Source of the DNA: Homalodisca vitripennis
Taxonomy: Eukaryota > Arthropoda > Insecta > Hemiptera > Cicadellidae
Length of the DNA stretch: 64,000 nt
NCBI RefSeq assembly: GCF_021130785.1
Contig: NC_060209.1
Location: 21,289,501-21,353,500 of the forward strand
Direction: 5' to 3'
In this document: positions 1 through 12,812 of the stretch, piece after piece
Layout: each line of letters opens with the position of its first letter
How positions within the stretch are numbered: position 1 is the stretch's first letter
Position numbers and translations under genes: made by a program
The notes under the pieces: model-generated
What the model was told of the DNA's origin: nothing
Databases searched by the model: none
Seen by the model: the letters and a program-made list of their open reading frames with translations, nothing else

Positions 1-879
1 TAAATCTACCCAAGAGCCAGTCATATACATAATGTATGTTTACTAATCCTCGCTCCAGTTTGCATGAGGCAACTAACTTACCGTTCATTATCAAACATAC
101 TGTACTCTTTATTTGGACTTTGAATGTAGACAACTTTTTCTTCATATCCACTATCAAGTTAGTATATATTTATTAATGTATCGTTGTGACGTAGTAATTT
201 AGCTTTTAAGTTACTTTAATAAATAATTTATACAATAATATAATAATAAACTCACATACGTAGTCTACAAAGAGATTCAAGCCTATGTCGTGCCTGAATA
301 TTCTTTGACATACTCTGCGCGATAAAAATCTGACACATGTAAATATTGCCAACATTATCACGGCTTTGCCCCGTAATGTTTAGGAGCGGGTGAATTCACT
401 GAGAATTAGAGTACAGGCTGCATAGGGATGGTAAAATGATCCCATATGAACTTAGCCAAATGTTCATTTGTTCTTCGAGTTGTGCGAAGGGGTGCATTGT
501 TAAATACAAATACAACACCACGTAACAGACGGATCGTGCATATAAAATTCTAATTCTAGATAATTTCAGAAGAAACATTAGTGACCAATTTTGTGTACAT
601 TATACCTAGACATCAGAAGTTACAAATAGTAGTTTGATGAATACAAGCTTTACGAAACAATTGCAGGCACCCCTAGGGAACTAAGAACAGAATTTCAAAT
701 TTACTCAACTCTTTCAAAAGAAATCCTTGGTTATTAGAGGGAAACTTTCATCAGTGATATAAATTTTATTCGCGGTAACTAGAGCAATATGGAGAAGTGT
801 TCTTACAATCTTATCAATTAAAACTCTACATTTGTAACCTTAAAAAAATTCATACATTAAAAATTAACCACTACGACTT
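1..879. other. AT-rich intergenic DNA, nothing recognised
   Basis: Short ORFs only, with no conserved motif. No repeat unit seen. Confidence 0.6.
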
Positions 880-1230
880 TTAATTGACTGAGCGTTTAGC
901 GCACTCTATTCTAACGAGTTAAAGACGAAAGCAGATATCTATCTTTGTGTGGCACATCAGAATAAATTATACCTTTCAAATTAGTTAACTTTGGGGGGTA
1001 AAATTTTGTTTTAATCTCCCCTTGCACTTCATCTGTATCTAATTTAGTTTCAAGTTTAATTGACTGAGAAATTAGCGCACTTTTTTCTGACCAGTTGATA
1101 ACGAAAGCAGATAAATCTCTTAGTGTGGCACGTCTACATAAATGACACTTTTAAAATTAGTTAACTTTGAGGGTTAAAACTCGGTTCGAAACTCCACCTG
1201 TACTTCCTTTGTAAAAAGTTAAATATAATA
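880..1230. repeat. diverged tandem duplication, about 176 bp, two copies
   Basis: Copies start near 880 and 1056. Both open with TTAATTGACTGAG and TTAGCGCAC, and share AACGAAAGCAGATA or a close variant, AGTGTGGCAC and AAATTAGTTAACTTTG. Several point changes and small indels separate them. They sit just upstream of the transposase fragment and may be part of its terminal region. Confidence 0.7.
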
Positions 1231-1503
1231 AAAAACGGTCCATTGAGAATCGGCCTGGGTGACCCATGTACAGTTCGAGGACTTTTGCTGCGCGCGTGAC
1301 CTTGAGTGTGTGGTGATATGCGGGATGGGGTGGCAGGGTATCGTTATGCGCTACGTCCCGAAAACGTTTTCTTTGACTCATGGGTAAAATCGTACTTTCA
1401 GAAATCGTATTGGCCGAAATAACTCATCATACTCGCTAAAATAAGTCTGTTTTTTTGGCAGTGCTAAGTGTGGCGGTAGCTTGTGCTTCGAATTTTACCG
1501 ATA

Positions 1504-2015
1504 ATGTCTGTTGAGTTAAAGTCGAAAGTTTAAAGGCAGAACTATTCATACTCAGGCTCGCAAGATTGTGAGTAATGTTTATACATTTATGAAGGAAGAG
1601 GCAGACCATCAAGCTGTTAAAATTCCGTTGTCAAAGGCTCGTCAAAGAACTGCTGCAGCAACTGGAGTGTCAGAGCGAGTTGTGACTCAAATAAACAGTG
1701 AGCTTAAAAAGTTGAAGGTTAGTAACCTGTGTGAGGCAAGTTTTACTACGCCAAACAAAAACCGTCAACGACGTAGAACAGTTACTCATTTAGATGACTT
1801 CGATAAATGTGTAGTGAGAAGACTAGTGTACAATTTCCATATTGACGGACATCGAATACCGACTGCAAAACTATTGAGGGAGGCACAAAACACATTTCCA
1901 GGGTTGTGAGAAAAGTTTGAGGTGGGTATACAAGGACCTGGGATTTACTTGAAGAAGGACAGCAAACGATAGGAAATTATTAATTGAAAAGCCAGAAATC
2001 CGAGAGAAAAGGTGG
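1504..2015 (+). pseudogene. decayed DDE-type transposase, N-terminal part
   Basis: Starts MSVELKSK at 1504, shifts frame near 1530, then reads KGRTIHTQARKIVSNVYTF into an open stretch to 1909 (IPLSKARQRTAAATGVSERV, LDDFDKCVVRR). It continues in other frames as LRWVYKDLGF and KLLIEKPEIR. This is the helix-turn-helix and linker part of a Tc1/mariner-like transposase common in hemipterans and other insects. The DDE catalytic part is missing after about 2015. Confidence 0.65.
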
Positions 2016-3626
2016 GGGGTGTAGCGTGGGGTGAACGTAAAGCCTCCTCACACTGTCTTTCGAGACTTCGGTCTGTCGTTTGTTTAACCATGTTTGTAGT
2101 TATTGAAACGTTAAAAGAGGAGATTAATTATGTATGGTTATATTTCAATACTTTTTTTTAAGGGGGAGGCAGGAAAATGCAATTACGCACGCAGGTGGCC
2201 AGCCTGTAGTGTGGGACTCCCCTAAAAACGGGTTTACCCACTAAAAAACCTCCTTTATTAATCATAGTACCTCTACAGTACATGTTTTAATGCGTATTTT
2301 TTAATGTTGCAAAACATTCTAGATAAATGCAATGTTTTATATAATCTAGTGTTTTAAACACATTTCTATAATTTTAGTAGTACGTATAAGATTTGTTTTC
2401 AAACGTATATAGTACAATATTTAAATATGCGTTTTTGGACGAGTGGTAGAAAAACCTATCCCTCCAGAGGGTGGAATAAATTCATTTCATTCTGTCTGTC
2501 TATAAGTGCAGATACCATGGCTAGATGAGTAACTGACCTAAACACATTTTTTATGAAAGCACATTTATTTACAGGTAACAACAAGTTTGATGACGGTGCG
2601 TGTCTCACGCCATGGGATTTGGCTGAGTGTCATAGAAGCCTATTACTCAGTACGCTGGCACAATTTCTATTCTGCCTGTAAACATTTTTAGGTCACGCCT
2701 GTTAGTTCGCAGGACATCTCAATAATTGCGTAAGATACGCGACATGTGGGATGAAATACTCCTGCCTTGTAGCCTATAGATCAGTTCAATTATATTGTCA
2801 ATATAACATTAAATGATAATCACCTGTCCATGTATGTAATAATACTCTGTGATTTATAAGCTAAATTTAAGAAGAACAAATTTTAAATGTATGCTTTCAA
2901 GAAAATTCAGTTATGAAAAGTACAGGATGGATATAAACGTAGTTTGAGCAACATATGAATTTAAAAATTGCATCTTCTCATGAAATAAAATAATATATTT
3001 TAAGGAAGGAGACATGCTAGTTTGGATACGTTCTAAACTAATTGGAAACGTAACTAAACTTTTTAGAGAGAAGAAAATTAGGGCAGTATTCAATCATCCA
3101 AGTTGCCGTAAATGATTTGAATTGTATGTAAACAGTCAAAGCTTTTTACTAAAACCACAGCAATTATTAAGATGTATAAAACAAATTTTAATGGTAAAGG
3201 ATTTTGTATAGAATATTATATATAAATGTATGGTTTTAGTTACATTATTTATTTGTTATTGTTTAATTTCTAATGCAGGTTCGCGCTCACGGACCTTCAC
3301 ACACGCATACACACAAACACACATACTCGAAAAAATAAGTTTGAAACTTTACTTAATTCATTGTTTACCACAATGCGAAAAAAACATTATAATACACTAT
3401 TAATTCGATATTCTATTCTTGTTTTGTTTAGTGAATAATAAATTCGGTTACTAGGTATACCATTCCAAAACACTCGGTAGAATAGTTTAGATGATATCGA
3501 GCTGTCACAACCTGTCTAGCGCGGTTGACCCCTGCTCTATACGCTGTATGTAATCTATTCTATATTCTATAGCTTTGAATAATCCTATGCAACCTCAACG
3601 TGAAATTTATTTTCTCAGAATAAATA
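2016..3626. other. intergenic DNA, nothing recognised
   Basis: AT-rich with a short CA-rich tract near 3297-3325. A stretch at 2455-2500 (GGGTGGAATAAATTCATTTC) looks like a worn retroelement tail but has no coding support. Confidence 0.5.
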
Positions 3627-4976
3627 CAGGGTCATCGAAAAATAATGCCTAGATTTTAATAACTGTCATAAAAAACTATTAAAGGTAATTTAAAGGTTGT
3701 AGTCTTAAAATGTGCGGAAAGAAATATTTTTTTTTCATACCTTAGTATGTTTCAATGTGAGCACCGTTCGTTGCCCTGCAGATATCAAGTCTGTAGTCAA
3801 CTTCCTCCTGCCACGTGCGTCCAATCATATCTGGCGTAACAGTTAAGATTGCGGAAGAAATTCGCTCCCGAAGATGGTCCAAATCCCGAATCTTTTCTAC
3901 GTAAACTATATTTTTTATGTACCCCCAGAAAAAGGGGTAAGATCAGGACTTCTAGGAGGCCATGAAATGGGGGCTGCTCTACCAATCCAACCGTTTGGGA
4001 AGCGTGCGTTTAGTTGCAGCGCGTACCTCGCGATGGTAGTGAGGTGGAGCCCCATCTTGCATAAAAATGATTCGCTGTCCAGTCTGTTGTTCGATATCGT
4101 CTAATTGGGGGAACACAAACAGTTCAAGCATGTCCAGGTAAACTAGGCCTGTAATGGTTTTTTCTACAAAAAAGAAAGGTCCAATAACTTTGTCATGAAA
4201 TAACGCGCACCACACATTGAGTTTGGGAGAATCACGCACATACTCGTGGATTTCGTTTGGCTGTTGCGATCCCCATACACGGCAATTGTGACGATTTACA
4301 CATCCATTTATGTGAAACGTAGCTTCATCACTAAACAACACTCTCTGTAGAAAATTTGGATTATCATCAATTTCATTTAACATTAGGGCGGTCGGTAGGT
4401 TTTATTTGCTGTTTTATCTGAATTTTATACGCATGAAGTCTTAGCCGTTTGTGCAGTACATTTTGTATTGTTGTTTTTGGAATGTTTAGTTGAAGACTTC
4501 GGCGAGCAATGGATTTTTTTGGGCTCCTAACACAAGATTGCCGGATACGCTCAACATTCTCTTCTGATGTTCTTGGTCGGCCTGGTCTAGATTTTTTGCC
4601 GACGGTCCCTGTTTCCCTAAACTTGTTAAACCATCGAACGATAGCTTTGTTATCAGGTGCTGATTGACCCGGATATGTTCTCCGAAAGAGCCGCTGTACA
4701 CTGACAATTGACTTTGACTCCGCGTACCAAATCACGCACTGTGCTTTTTGTTGCACGGTCAACATCGTACTGAGCGGCGGCGCGTCTGTGGCCGGCTGAC
4801 CTTGACGATTGCGCAGCTTGTCTGCGCATCACAAAGACAGGGAAACACAATCAGACGAACTAAAAACAAAACTTGCGTTCACCAGTTATCGTCCAGTGAA
4901 AGAATTACTCATTTAACATGAAAGGTTTTGATGTTATAATTTTATTAAATCTAGGCATTATTTTTCGATGACACTT
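3627..4976 (-). mobile_element. Tc1/mariner-superfamily transposon, DD41D-like, about 1.35 kb
   Basis: The ends are inverted: CAGGGTCATCGAAAAATAAT at 3627 mirrors ATTATTTTTCGATGACACTT at 4976, with TA on both sides as expected for the superfamily's TA target. The outermost bases of the right end have drifted. The element is full length for the class and contains one broken transposase on the minus strand. Confidence 0.88.
3742..4765 (-). pseudogene. broken DD41D-type transposase
   Basis: N-terminal helix-turn-helix (VQQKAQCVIWYAESKSIV...; DUF4817-like) from 4765, a GRPRTSEENVERIR linker, then frameshift into FSDEATFHINGCVNRHNCRVW (first catalytic Asp) and FMQDGAPPHY (second Asp). A further shift leads to [19 protein letters not shown]. 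The third catalytic Asp, expected two residues after SPDLTP, is lost in a small deletion. The C-terminus (RLDICRATNGAHIET) ends at 3742. At least three lesions, so it cannot make an active enzyme. Confidence 0.85.
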
Positions 4977-6867
4977 TATAATAACGAGACAGCTTCTTAA
5001 AATATGTTACACATTAGTTAAGTCTGGTAAATATTTTTGACAGCTAGTTAGTATAAACTTTAATTTAAAGGACCGTTGAGGTCTTGCCTCGATATAGTAC
5101 CTCCAAATATAGTTGGGCGCCAAACAGAAGATATTGTCACTGACTACTATTATTCTCCAAATTAAAGATTCTTGCAGGATATTGGAGTGGGTTCATATGC
5201 TTTCGGTGAATCACTAGATATGTACCTTTCGGCTAAACTTCTTTTTTTTAAGAGAGGTGTAAAATAGTGATTTAGAAATGGTCAGGAGTGGATGATGTTT
5301 TATTCCTTGGAAAACAGCGTTACTTAGCAGAAACTTTTAGAAAAAGTGTAACAATATTATTGACTCGAATTTTACCTAAAAACAAACTTGGAAAAACTAT
5401 GTTAGAACCCATGCTCTGTAAAACCGCTAGTTTATTCAGGCTTTGTCTTTCAGAAGTCTAGATTGAACATCTGGATGTGCCTTTACATTGTGATGGACGT
5501 TGCCTAAGCGAAGGAAAAGTGCTGCAAAGAACGGCAAGCCTGTAGAAGAGATTTCTTTGCAGAAGATAATCACTTGGCTTTTGAAGCTTGCATTTGCAAC
5601 AGGGCTTTAGACACATCTCATTAACTTAACACAGATTTGTAAGTGATTTTTTCCAACATTCAGAACTTCAACTTTGAATAACTGAAATTGCTGAAAACGA
5701 GGAAATCTAATGTAAAATACTTATAATACTGGTTATGAACACATTATATAAATCACATGAAATATATTTATTTATAATGTTTAGCATTTAGATACAAGAA
5801 ATATTATACTAGGATATTGCCAAACTGTACATCTCACAATCAATACAATTTCATTGACGATACACAATCAACATTAGTGCTACTGATTATAATTGATGTC
5901 CACATCTACTGCATAATGATTCATCAATGACGTCATGTAGGCCTAATGAACAGGGACAAAATGGTTTTAGATTTAAAATAAATAAAATCATTAGTATCCA
6001 TTAATGTCATTATAATATATAAATGTTCATAAATATGGAATTAAAAATACAATGTTTAATACAATTGTTTTCGCAATAATTTATTGGACTAAAATGTTTT
6101 GTGAGAATTGAGACCAATATTCTGGGAATATTTTTCAGAACTTTCATATTTTAAGTGAGCTTAAAGTAATCTATAGTATTATAAATAAATATAATGATAA
6201 ACCAGCCAACTATAGCCAGTATTGGCTGCCGGTAAATATCAGAACACTACACCGAGCACGGTTGCAAAAAAGCTGCTGTAAAACAGAAACTGCTCTTTTA
6301 ATATTAACGACACCGCGGATCGTAATATTGTATATCCTTCCCACCCTTCTCAGTAGTTGAATATCGCTTAAAATTTTAATATTTTCTACAGATAAAACTG
6401 AAAGAGAATACTGTATTAAAACTATGTTTTTAAATTGTATCGTTACTGTGAATCAAGCATATTTTATAGTTAAAAAGTCATTACGTTTATTTTTTAAGTA
6501 AAAAAAAACCTATTTTAGGACTCAGCACACTCAGTATTTTTCAAAAAGTGTAATTTCCATAATTTCTACCACATAAATTCTCTTTTACACAGAAATTAAA
6601 ATAGGTTATAAGCTTGTTACTATGGGTAATAAAAAAAGAATTACTCAGGAGAGAGAAGTTTATTTTTTATTTCCAGAACACAAAACGTACGAGTGATAAC
6701 ATTTTTAAATAAATTATAACAGTCTTACAACACCAATATTGTGGAAATTCATTTTTGGCGTTGGAGTTATAACATAACTGTGTTAAAATAACAGGTATTG
6801 TTCAGTAAAACACAGAGTATAATGTTCTGATTTTTCACATAGAAATGATGTGATCTACACCTGCTTA
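4977..6867. other. intergenic DNA, at most a worn transposon trace
   Basis: AT-rich. Plus-strand translation near 5460-5560 gives HLDVPLHCDGRCLSEGKVL, which loosely recalls a transposon-associated protein of insects, but too little remains to name it. Confidence 0.4.
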
Positions 6868-7290
6868 CGTTGTAGGGACACAATGGTTTATTGAAAAGAA
6901 ATCCGATGTTGCTTAGCGGAGGTTACAAACGATGTATGAAAGAAATCCTCCTACAAGGCCTTCAATTAAGGCTTGGTATAAAAAATTCATAAACCCAACA
7001 AGAACGATATCGATCGTTCCCGTGTCAGCGAAGAAAATGTGTTCAACAGTTATTTATGAATAACCAAAAAAAATCAATGACATTTCCAGCAATTAAACAT
7101 GAAACACTCAAACTGTATACGAAGTTACAACAAAAGACTGGATTCTTATCAATAACTTTTCTGTCAATATGCTAGATACTTAAACCGTAATGATAATCAT
7201 ATTAAAAGAACATTTTTCTCTGACAAGTCTACTTTTTATTTTATCAGGCAAAGCAAAAAGTCACACATTTTAGGATATGGAGGGCTGATA
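6868..7290 (+). pseudogene. degenerate DUF4817/Tc1-mariner transposase fragment
   Basis: One frame reads TQWFIEKKSDVA, a stop, RRLQTMYERNPPTRPSIKAW and YKKF, matching the helix-turn-helix of insect DD41D-like transposases. Further on, another frame reads FFSDKSTFYFIRQSKKSHI, a worn form of the FSDEATFHxxGxxNRHN block around the first catalytic Asp. Stops and shifts are frequent and no inverted ends were found. Confidence 0.6.
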
Positions 7291-9248
7291 ACATATATTA
7301 TTATAAAAGGTAGTGCATAATTCAGTATTGTGTTGTAAAGTTGGACGATGATTATTTTGTAAAATTTTATTATTAGTCAAGGCAAAACCTTGAGTGTAAA
7401 ATATAATATTTGTATATTATGAATTGTGACATGTGACGTGCTCGTTAATGAAATATGTCTTAAAAATATTATATATATATATATATATATAAACATATTT
7501 CAAACTATATACACTCGTATATTCTAATATTACTAAAATATTCTAATCATTACCTGCATATTATCTGAAAGTCTAATTTGAAATTATTTATTTTAAATTC
7601 CTACATTATATCGTGGAATAAATGATAAAGTTTTCGTACATTTTTTTATTCCAAAATCAAGATAATCTTACATAACAAATAAGTAAAACCAAAAGTCAAT
7701 TATAATGAGGCCCATAGGCTTGTTTTGAAAGGAGTTCTCATTACGCTGTAATTAGTTATTTTACGCAAAACTCATTGTTTTGAAAACTCTTCAGTTGATT
7801 AAATATCAGATAAATGTACTGAAGTTTTCTTTGTTCTTCAGTTCAATTATTGGTTACATTTTCTCCTTCCTATTACTACATCAGATGAAATCTATATTTT
7901 AGTGGATCAGGAAAGTAAAGCTCTTCAGGTTTTCAGATTTTATATACGATGTTTGCTCATATATGCAAACCAAAACTGGAATCAACATACCATATTAAAT
8001 CAAGAAAGGTCTTCTTTTATTAAAAAAATCTATTTAAAAAAGCTTTAAGCATTACTTTGCGGTTTTGATTAGAAATAATGGAAAAATTAAAATGAAAAAA
8101 TGTTTTCAACTATGTTGTTTTTGTTTTTTTTATGTGGAATAAAACAACAAACAAAGATTCCTTATATATTACGTATGCTTAATATGTTCCCTAGTTACAG
8201 CTTTTATTTAAATTATTAAAAATCTTTTCAAGTACAGTAACAGCATATAATATTATATATTGAATACAGATATTTGATTAGTATAATTTATTACTTTTAT
8301 ATAGTTTTAAAATTACATTGTCATGAGAATACTATAAAATGTTATAACACGTTTAGGTCAATATAAAAGTTTGAAAAAGTTGTAAAATGTTGTAATTTCA
8401 ATGAGAAAAACATTGTATCCACGAACTAAATTAATACAAAAGTTCAATGTACTCCTATGTAAGAGAATCACTATTAAAAACTTAACATTTAAAATATAAA
8501 AACTACATTTTTGTTTAATTTACGTGTTTGCTGTGGATCAAGTTGCTTAATACACCTTACAGTTTTTAAAGTGATTGATTAGTGCTAAACAATCGCTTGA
8601 CAGTATGTTTGTGGTCTAGAACGACACCACAACAGACCGTTTAAAATATTATTACTGGACCTTGAATTTAAAACTATAGTATTACCTACATACGTGATTG
8701 CTATATTTTATTATAATTATTTAGATTTTTACTAAGTTTTTAGATAATATTATTACTATAACATAAAATTAAATGAAAATTATCAATAGTTTATTATTAT
8801 TATTATTGCAGTATTTTTCAATTTTAAATAAAATATCATACAATAGATTTTTATCTAAAAATGTCTCAAATACTTCAGATACAATTATTTAGAATACTTC
8901 TTTACTGGAAACATATTTGTCGATTATTGTTTTAGATTAAAATGAAAGTCTGTAATAGAATTTTCCCACACAATGTTATAGTAACAGAGGAACAGTCGAG
9001 AAGATGTTCAGGTTCATTCATTCATACCAGACAACTGGAAAATCTTAAACTCTTTTATTGGTACTTTTCCAGACTCTACAAAAACTACGTTCTTATTAAT
9101 TTTATACGAGCACACATGTATAAATTTGTAATCCATATTACCGTGGGGAGATAAACTTTTACATCCTTTCCTGTTGTGTATTTAGGAACTTTAAACTATT
9201 TATCGACTGATACTGAGCATATCAAGTGGTATGGTTACACATAGAGTG
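7291..9248. other. very AT-rich intergenic DNA
   Basis: Contains a short (TA)n run at about 7469-7491. No coding signal; the ORF at 8942-9154 has no recognisable motif. Confidence 0.55.
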
Positions 9249-10234
9249 GGTAGGGGGTTTGATTTATCTATAAAGTTGAATTTAGCTCCAGTTCATATTT
9301 CCTTTTGGTAGGGGGTTTGATTTACTTAGAAAGTTGAATTGAGCTACAGTTCACCTTTTTGGTAGGGGGTTTGATTCACTTAGAAAGTTGAATTGAGCTC
9401 CAGTTCACTTTTTTGGTAGGGGGTTTGATTCACTTGGAAAGTTGAATTGAGCTCCAGTTCATCTTCCTTTTGGTAGGGGGTTTGATTACTTAAAAAGTTG
9501 AATTGGACTCCAGTTCATCTTCCTTTTGGTAGGGGGTTTGCTTTCACTTAGAAAGTTGAATTTAGCTCCAGTTCATCTTCCTTTTGGTAGGGGGTTTGAT
9601 TCACTTAAAAAGTTGAATTGTGTTTCAGTTCATCTTCCTTTTGGTAGGTGGTTTGATTCACTTAAAAAGTTGAATTGAGCTCCAGTTCATCTTCCTTTTG
9701 GTAGGGGGTTTGTAGTTGGTTCATCTTCCTTTTGGTAACTTAGAAAGTTGAATTGAGCTCCAGTTCACCTTCCTTTTGGTAGGGGGTTTGATTCACTTGG
9801 AAAGTTGAATTGAGCTCCAGTTCATCTTCCTTTTGGTAGGGGGTTTGATTCACTTAAAAAGTTGAATTGAGCTCCAGTTCATCTTCCTTTTGGTAGGGGG
9901 TTTGATTCACTTAGAAAGTTGAATTGAGCTCCAGTTCATCTTCCTTTTGGTAGGGGGTTTGATTCACTTAAAAAGTTGAATTGAGCTCCAGTTCATCTTC
10001 CTTTTGGTAGGTGAGTTTGATTCACTTAGAAAGTTGAATTGAGCTCCAGTTCATCTTCCTTTTGGTAGGGGGTTTGATTTACTTAGAAAGTTGAATTGAG
10101 CTCCAGTTCATCTTCCTTTTGGTAGGTGGTTTGATTCACTTAGAAAGTTGAATTGAGCTCCAGTTCATCTTCCTTTTGGTGGGGGTTTGATTCACTTAGA
10201 AAGTTGAATTGAGCTCCAGTTCACCTTCCTTTTA
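9249..10234. repeat. 57-bp minisatellite, about 18 copies
   Basis: The unit opens GGTAGGGGGTTTGATTCACT and continues through AAAGTTGAATTGAGCTCCAG to TTCATCTTCCTTTT. Starts fall near 9249, 9307, 9361, 9415, 9472, 9528, 9586, 9643, 9700, 9778, 9835, 9892, 9949, 10006, 10064, 10121 and 10178. One shortened, scrambled unit lies at about 9735. Early units are more diverged (54-58 bp) than late ones. There is no spacer between units and no reading frame through the array. Confidence 0.95.
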
Positions 10235-12640
10235 TAACAACGTCTGATATTTGACGCAGACTTAGACTTGACTCCTGGAATCTAGAGTCATGTTCTTCTG
10301 AAGAGATTTAAAGAAAGACGATGACGAAGAAGCTGATAACGATAAAGTTTTAACATCAAAGACTCCTTACAAAGACTCCAACTACTAGAATACGAGGTGG
10401 GTTGATATTCATGCAATATGACTCATCTGGTCTGTAATCTCCTAGAGTCTATAGAGTGCGAGCATATATAACCAGCTGTTGGACAAAATGTTACATAGAG
10501 GCAAGCTAGTGAGCCAATATCGAAGCTACCAGTGCCCATCCCGGCTCCAATGTGTACTTACCCTAAGGGTTATTTGTGCTCAGACACGCCCGGTTTATTG
10601 AAAAACAGAGGGGACTGTTGGTCTTCTGCAAATTAATTGATAATTTTTGTTACTAACAATTAAACAGCCCAGTAAATCTGTATAATGATGATTATATTTT
10701 TTACTTACATAAATATCAAAGACAAGTTAAAAATCTTTAGTAAAACTACATTAATGTGAGTGAGATAGTTGAGATCATTTGAAATAAAATGTTTAATAAA
10801 ACTTATCCATGTGAGTCATAAATAATGATTACCAGCTTTAGTTTTACCACGCATCGTTGTCATAGAAGTATGTACTTAATCATTTAGCTACTGCAGTATG
10901 ATAGCGACACAATAAATAGTGTTTTTTAAACACCCTAGTGCAGGTATCTATATTTAGTTGAAGAATATTACAGATTTACTGAAGATAACGCCCTCATCTA
11001 CAAAATCTAATAACAATAAATACATTATATTTATTATCAATGCATAAACTGATATTAATGTTTATTTATTGACATAAAAAATAACATAAATACACTTAAG
11101 CTAAATTAAAATAAAATACTTTATTAGTGCTGGTAAAATCCTTTAATGATGGTATATGTTTTCTCTTATAATTATCAATCAAAACAATTACTTAGGACAG
11201 CCGCCCCATGTAGGTTGTGTTAGTGTTTTGCTCAACATAACACAAACTAAAGCAGAAATTTATTGGAATGTTATCTGACCAACAATTAGCCAAAGTAATA
11301 TGTCATTCATCCTCTGAAAATAGTTTTATATCCCCTGCTTTACTACAAAGAATAACAATGTCAGAAATTCCAGATTATCTATGATAAAAACCTCAGAGCT
11401 TCCACATACCGATTCTGACAGCATATTTCCCTAGAGTCGGTCGTCAGTTCGCCCTCCAGAGGTCAGCTTAAAATCCACTCCAAAGTTTTCTTGGTTGTAA
11501 GTTGAGAACTACTCTGAGAGTAAGATTGTATTCAAGTTTCCAATTCTGGGTTCTACCTTGTTGTTATAAAGATATATTAATATTACAGTTTGAAAACGTG
11601 TAAAGTATTAGGTGCTATAAATGCTAGCAACAACTACAATATCGCTTTTTAATTTTTTATTATTCCAAGTCACTAAAACAAATATCAAGTACACAAGAAC
11701 GCATAAATATATTAAAGTGATGATTTCATGATTTATATTTCTTAAGAAAAATTTATTTTACAAGTGAGATTTTGTTTTTTAATCTCAGATTTGGTGAGAA
11801 CAAGATATTGTTCCCATCAACTTACCATACATCGAGGGTCAAGAGTACGTATGCGATTAGTACTAATGAAATTGTCTCTATACTAATAACTGAATTTGTG
11901 TACGTTGCAAAATAGGGAAAAATATACAAAGTATATTATCAAAGTCTAAAATGACTTTGTCACTAAGTTACGAAATTCATTACAAGTGACCTGTTTTATA
12001 ATTTTTTTAAAATTTGATTAGGCTAGTAAAGACGACTAAAATTATTAGGTTTGTTGAACTTAGCTAAAGCGATTACGAAAATGTCGGTTCAACTTATTAG
12101 CACATGCACATAAAATCAGATAAAGTTAAAATGAAAATTATGTCTATAACTGTTTTATCATTACAAAAAATAATTTTGTTTAGAGTACAAGATAATAGAA
12201 TGTCACATTCGTGAAATATGATGCACATATATGACTAAGATAGTATTATTACTTCTTTTTTTACATTCAATACAGTCATATTCATTTCCTCTGTTTTGGG
12301 ATTTACGACGTTAAAAAAATGAGAAAAATCTTGATGAAAGTATGGCAACTGGAAGGATGATGGAGGGACTGTATGATCCTGGGATTCTATCATATCTCGT
12401 TACACGTGTTGTGATCCCATACTCTAATCGGCAGCACCTCAGGCATATTTTATATTTCCCCACGGAACTCGGGTATTATTGTTTGTATTACTATGTGAAC
12501 GAATGACTAGTATACGTTTACTAGCCCACATCGCGAATTGGCTGAGCATAAGCGAAGCGTCAAAAGTAAATAGGGGCCGAGTGAGTGAATTTTAATCGTG
12601 TTCACAGACACAACACACTCTACAAGAGGCCCACGTGTGT
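10235..12640. other. intergenic DNA, nothing recognised
   Basis: 10235-10620 is less AT-rich than its surroundings, but its translations match nothing I know. The remainder is AT-rich. Confidence 0.5.
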
Positions 12641-12812
12641 GTCGTTAAACCCCGGTAACATTATCCCCCACCCCAAAATTTCCTGGTATGACCAAATAAT
12701 CTCCTGAGTAAATTAAACCCCCTGATGTCTTAACCCCCGTTAACATTAACCCCTCCCCACATGGAATTTCCTGGGATAGTTAAACTCCTGAGCAAATTAT
12801 ACTCCCTTAACA
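12641..12812. repeat. imperfect 86-bp tandem duplication
   Basis: Two copies starting near 12641 and 12727 share TTAAaCCCCgGTAACATTA..CCC, AATTTCCTGG and CTCCTGAGyAAATTA. They are C-rich with regular runs of four or five C. Confidence 0.7.

Noticed and set aside
5460..5560. A host or transposon protein with HLDVPLHCDGRCL
   Set aside because: Less than 40 residues with stops on both sides; similarity to a known insect family is too weak to report as a gene.
9249..10234. CRISPR array
   Set aside because: The repeats are contiguous with no unique spacers and lie in animal nuclear DNA.
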